A stretch of DNA of 64,000 bases, from assembly GCF_000521215.1 (NCBI RefSeq), contig NZ_KI928922.1, positions 75,159 through 139,158 of the forward strand, given 5' to 3'. Below, piece by piece: positions 61,386-64,000 of the stretch. Each line of letters opens with the position of its first letter. The first letter of the stretch is position 1. The notes beneath the pieces were generated by a model. It searched no databases. It saw only the letters and a list, made by a program, of their open reading frames with translations, and was not told the origin of the DNA. The position numbers were made by a program, and so were the translations under genes. This DNA comes from Labrenzia sp. DG1229 (lineage in GTDB: Bacteria > Pseudomonadota > Alphaproteobacteria > Rhizobiales > Stappiaceae).

Positions 61386-62363
61386 ATGACTGTTTTCGTC
61401 ATCCGGCGGCTGATGCAGGCGTTCCTTGTCGTCTTTCTCATGTCGGTAATCGTCTTCTTCGGCGTGAACATCGTCGGCGATCCGATTTACATGCTGGTGA
61501 GTCCCGACGCGGACCAGGCTGATATTGAAGCGGCGATCCGTCGTCTCGGGCTCGACCGTCCGATATGGGAGCAGTATTTCCTGTTCCTGAAAGGCGCTGT
61601 ACAAGGCAATCTCGGAGACAGTTTCGTCTTCGGCCAACCGGCACTGAAACTTATCCTGCATCATATGCCTGCGACATTGGAACTGGCATTCAGCGCGCTC
61701 TTTCTCGCAATCGTCTTTGGCATTCCACTCGGTCTGTTTTCAGGCCTCTATCCCGACAACCCGGTGTCGAAGGGCATCATGGCGGGCTCCATTCTCGGGT
61801 TTTCGCTACCGACTTTCTGGGTCGGGCTGATGCTCATTTTGCTATTCGCCGTCGAACTTGGATGGCTTCCCTCAACCGGTCGCGGTGATACGGCTTCGGT
61901 GTTCGGGATCCAGACAAGTCTCGCCACCTGGGATGGCATCCGGCATATCTTTCTGCCGGCACTCAATCTCTCGCTTTTGAAGATATCGCTTGCAATCCGC
62001 CTCACCCGGGCAGGTGTCCGCGAAGCAATGGGGCAGGACTATGTCAAATATGCCCGTGCCAAAGGCGTTTCGACAAAACGCATCATCTTCGTACATGTCA
62101 TGAAGAACATCATGATCCCGGTCGTGACGGTGATGGGGCTGGAATTTGGCAGCCTGATCGGCTTCTCGGTTGTGACGGAAACGATTTTCGCCTGGCCAGG
62201 AATGGGCAAGCTTCTGATCGACGCGATCCTGCAACTCGATCGCCCTGTCGTCGTAGCCTACCTGATGATCATGGTTCTGTTCTTCGTCCTGATCAATCTG
62301 ATGGTCGACATACTCTATTCAATCCTGGACCCGCGGGTCCGTCTTCAGGATCAGGGTGCATGA
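61386..62363 (+). CDS. ABC transporter permease, DppB/OppB type
   Basis: Channel subunit of 325 residues: N-terminal FVIRRLMQAFLVVFLMSVIV, RRLGLDRPIWEQYFLFLKGAV near 50, coupling loop GQDYVKYARAKGVSTKRIIFVH near 218 and FAWPGMGKLLIDAIL near 270, each family landmarks. It overlaps the DppC-type start by ATGA. Confidence 0.94.
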   Translation: MTVFVIRRLMQAFLVVFLMSVIVFFGVNIVGDPIYMLVSPDADQADIEAAIRRLGLDRPIWEQYFLFLKGAVQGNLGDSFVFGQPALKLILHHMPATLELAFSALFLAIVFGIPLGLFSGLYPDNPVSKGIMAGSILGFSLPTFWVGLMLILLFAVELGWLPSTGRGDTASVFGIQTSLATWDGIRHIFLPALNLSLLKISLAIRLTRAGVREAMGQDYVKYARAKGVSTKRIIFVHVMKNIMIPVVTVMGLEFGSLIGFSVVTETIFAWPGMGKLLIDAILQLDRPVVVAYLMIMVLFFVLINLMVDILYSILDPRVRLQDQGA

Positions 62364-63277
62364 CCGATACAGCGATGCAGTCCGCAAGTACGGCACCGGT
62401 AAAGATTGAAACCCCGTTTCAGCGATTTCGCGCCGAGTATTTCGAAAGCCGCATTGCCGCAACTGCTTTTTTCATTTTTGTGGCCATTGTTCTGCTGGCG
62501 ATCCTGGCACCGTGGATTACGCCGCAAAACCCTTATGACCTGGCGCAGGTCGATGTTCTCGACGGACGGTTGCCGCCTGGCTCCGAGGCCTTCGCCGGAT
62601 ACACCATGTGGCTTGGGTCGGACGGCGCCGGACGGGACCTTTACTCGGCGATCCTCTATGGCCTCCGGATTTCGATCTCCGTTGGCCTGGCTTCCGGCGT
62701 GATCGCGCTTTTCATTGGCATGACCGTTGGTCTGATCGCTGCATATCTCGGAGGCAGGACGGAAGCCGTCATCATGCGTGTTGTCGATCTTCAGCTTTCG
62801 TTTCCGGCCGCACTTGTTGCGCTGATGCTTGTTGCCGCACTGGGGAAAGGGGTCGACAAGATCATCCTTGCCCTTGTCGTCGCCCAGTGGGCCTACTATG
62901 CCAGAACCGTCCGCGCGACCGCTCTGGTCGAACGCGGCAAGGAATATGTTGAAGCTGCGCAATGTCTTGGCCTCTCCAGAATGAGAGTTGTTTTCAGGCA
63001 TATCCTGCCGAATTGCATGGCACCCCTGATCGTGGTCGGAACAGTGCAGACGGCTCATGCGGTTTCCCTCGAGGCGACGCTCTCGTTCCTTGGTGTCGGA
63101 CTGCCGCAAACCGAACCTTCGCTCGGCGTTCTGATCGCCAATGGCTTTGAGTACATGTTGTCTGGACGGTACTGGATCTCGGTCTTTCCCGGCATCGCAC
63201 TGCTCTTGACCGTCGCATCGATCAATCTTGTTGGCGACCAGTTGCGTGACGTTCTCAATCCGAGGATGAAAAAATGA
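62360..63277 (+). CDS. ABC transporter permease, DppC/OppC type
   Basis: Second channel subunit, 305 residues, with GSDGAGRDLYSAILYGLRIS near 88 (family GTDxxGRD), coupling loop GKEYVEAAQCLGLSRMRVVFRH near 195 and EATLSFLGVGLPQTEPSLGV near 238. It overlaps the ATPase gene by ATGA. Confidence 0.94.
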   Translation: MTDTAMQSASTAPVKIETPFQRFRAEYFESRIAATAFFIFVAIVLLAILAPWITPQNPYDLAQVDVLDGRLPPGSEAFAGYTMWLGSDGAGRDLYSAILYGLRISISVGLASGVIALFIGMTVGLIAAYLGGRTEAVIMRVVDLQLSFPAALVALMLVAALGKGVDKIILALVVAQWAYYARTVRATALVERGKEYVEAAQCLGLSRMRVVFRHILPNCMAPLIVVGTVQTAHAVSLEATLSFLGVGLPQTEPSLGVLIANGFEYMLSGRYWISVFPGIALLLTVASINLVGDQLRDVLNPRMKK

Positions 63278-64000
63278 CTGCAGTGCTGGAGGTGAGCGGC
63301 CTGAAGACGCATTTTTTCACTCACGCCGGTGTCGTCAAGGCGGTGGATGGTGTCGATTTCACCGTGAACAAGGGCGAGGTCATGGGCCTTGTCGGTGAAT
63401 CGGGATCAGGCAAATCCATTACGGGGTTTTCCATCCTTGGCCTGATAGACCAGCCGGGACGGATCGTGGAAGGCGCTATCCGTTTCATTGGTGAAGACAT
63501 TGCCAAGGCGCCTGAGGATAAATTGAAATCGATACGCGGAAACCGGATTTCGATGATCTTCCAGGACCCCATGATGACGCTCAATCCGGTATTGCGTATC
63601 GACACCCAGATGATGGAGGCAATCCTTGCGCATGAACCGGTGCCCAGGAAAGAGGCCTGGGAGCGGTGCCGTGATGCACTCGGTCTGGTTGGCATTCCCT
63701 CGCCCGAGGAGCGCCTCAGGGCCTATCCGCACCAGCTCTCGGGAGGCATGCGCCAGCGTGTCTCCATTGCAACGGCCTTCCTGAACAAACCTGATCTGAT
63801 CATCGCCGACGAACCGACAACTGCCCTCGACGTTACCATTCAGGCGCAGATCATTTTCGAGGCGCAGAAGCTGACGCGTCAGACGGGAACGGCGATGATC
63901 TGGATCACGCACGACCTTGCCGTTGTGGCAGGCCTCGCCGACCGGATCTCGGTGATGTACGCGGGCAGGATCGTCGAACAGGGGCTCACCGACGATGTGA
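63274..64000 (+). CDS. ABC transporter ATP-binding protein, DppD type (3' end outside window)
   Basis: About 242 N-terminal residues are visible. Walker [10 protein letters not shown] is near 40, [12 protein letters not shown] near 95, signature LSGGMRQR near 153, Walker [12 protein letters not shown] near 175 and WITHD near 207. The oligo_HPY tail and any DppF gene lie beyond the right edge. Confidence 0.94.
   Translation, partial: MTAVLEVSGLKTHFFTHAGVVKAVDGVDFTVNKGEVMGLVGESGSGKSITGFSILGLIDQPGRIVEGAIRFIGEDIAKAPEDKLKSIRGNRISMIFQDPMMTLNPVLRIDTQMMEAILAHEPVPRKEAWERCRDALGLVGIPSPEERLRAYPHQLSGGMRQRVSIATAFLNKPDLIIADEPTTALDVTIQAQIIFEAQKLTRQTGTAMIWITHDLAVVAGLADRISVMYAGRIVEQGLTDDV

Noticed and set aside
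60489..61664. 391-codon open frame opposite the normal-order receptor and the next permease
   Set aside because: It is antisense to two certain genes and crosses the intercistronic stem-loop.
1..64000. tRNA, rRNA, CRISPR arrays, riboswitches, intact insertion sequences and attachment sites
   Set aside because: Looked for clover-leaf-like segments, regularly spaced repeats, transposase motifs and terminal inverted repeats and found none I could support.

Overview
The window looks like part of the chromosome of a heterotrophic alphaproteobacterium, probably Hyphomicrobiales (Rhizobiales) or a relative such as Rhodobacterales. This is inferred from moderately high GC, dense operons, many ABC importers paired with FCD-GntR, IclR or LysR regulators, enolase-superfamily and SDR enzymes, and hydantoinase/M20/MlrC-type amidohydrolases. 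No rRNA, tRNA, CRISPR, phage or intact insertion sequence was seen.

Region A (1-7435, minus strand) is one operon. It runs GntR regulator, SDR dehydrogenase, AGE-family epimerase, FrcBCA/RbsBCA-type sugar importer, glucarate-dehydratase-like enzyme (one-base frameshift) and SMP-30 lactonase (cut by the window edge). It reads as uptake and non-phosphorylative oxidation of a sugar. Region B (7640-8292) is a decayed FAD monooxygenase. Region C (8582-12701) has glutathione-dependent formaldehyde dehydrogenase divergent from an IclR regulator, an SBP56/methanethiol-oxidase-like protein and a polytopic membrane protein. The last 54 codons of that membrane gene recur as a broken copy at 15260. A chemoreceptor lies between. 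Region D (15904-19822) has a dicarboxylate-type symporter fused to a periplasmic-binding domain, divergent from a tannase/feruloyl-esterase-like protein.

Region E (20113-34854) holds an M28-like protein, an IclR regulator and a long operon. The operon encodes a family-5 binding protein whose two halves appear in circularly permuted order, DppBCDF-type transporter parts, a quinone-oxidoreductase-like enzyme, hydantoinase B and A, and an M20 peptidase. Two near-identical 19-bp inverted repeats, one before the M28 gene and one before the transporter, suggest the IclR protein controls both. Region F (34855-37107) is AT-rich and carries an isolated peptidoglycan-binding-like protein with hydrophobic helices.

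Region G (37363-54163) is a pair of divergent operons around one GntR regulator. Each has a Pot-type ABC importer, an enolase-superfamily enzyme and an SDR. The plus-strand arm adds two SMP-30 lactonases, a NagB-like protein and an ROK kinase. These Pot-type importers most likely carry sugar acids or modified sugars, not polyamines. The binding-protein gene of one arm and a mutarotase-like gene of the other are frameshifted.

Region H (54683-64000) has an M20 peptidase, an AspA/AstE-like deacylase, an MlrC (M81) protein, a LysR regulator and a second Dpp-type importer running off the right edge. It reads as uptake and hydrolysis of small peptides or N-acyl compounds. In four of five ABC operons a strong stem-loop sits directly after the binding-protein gene.
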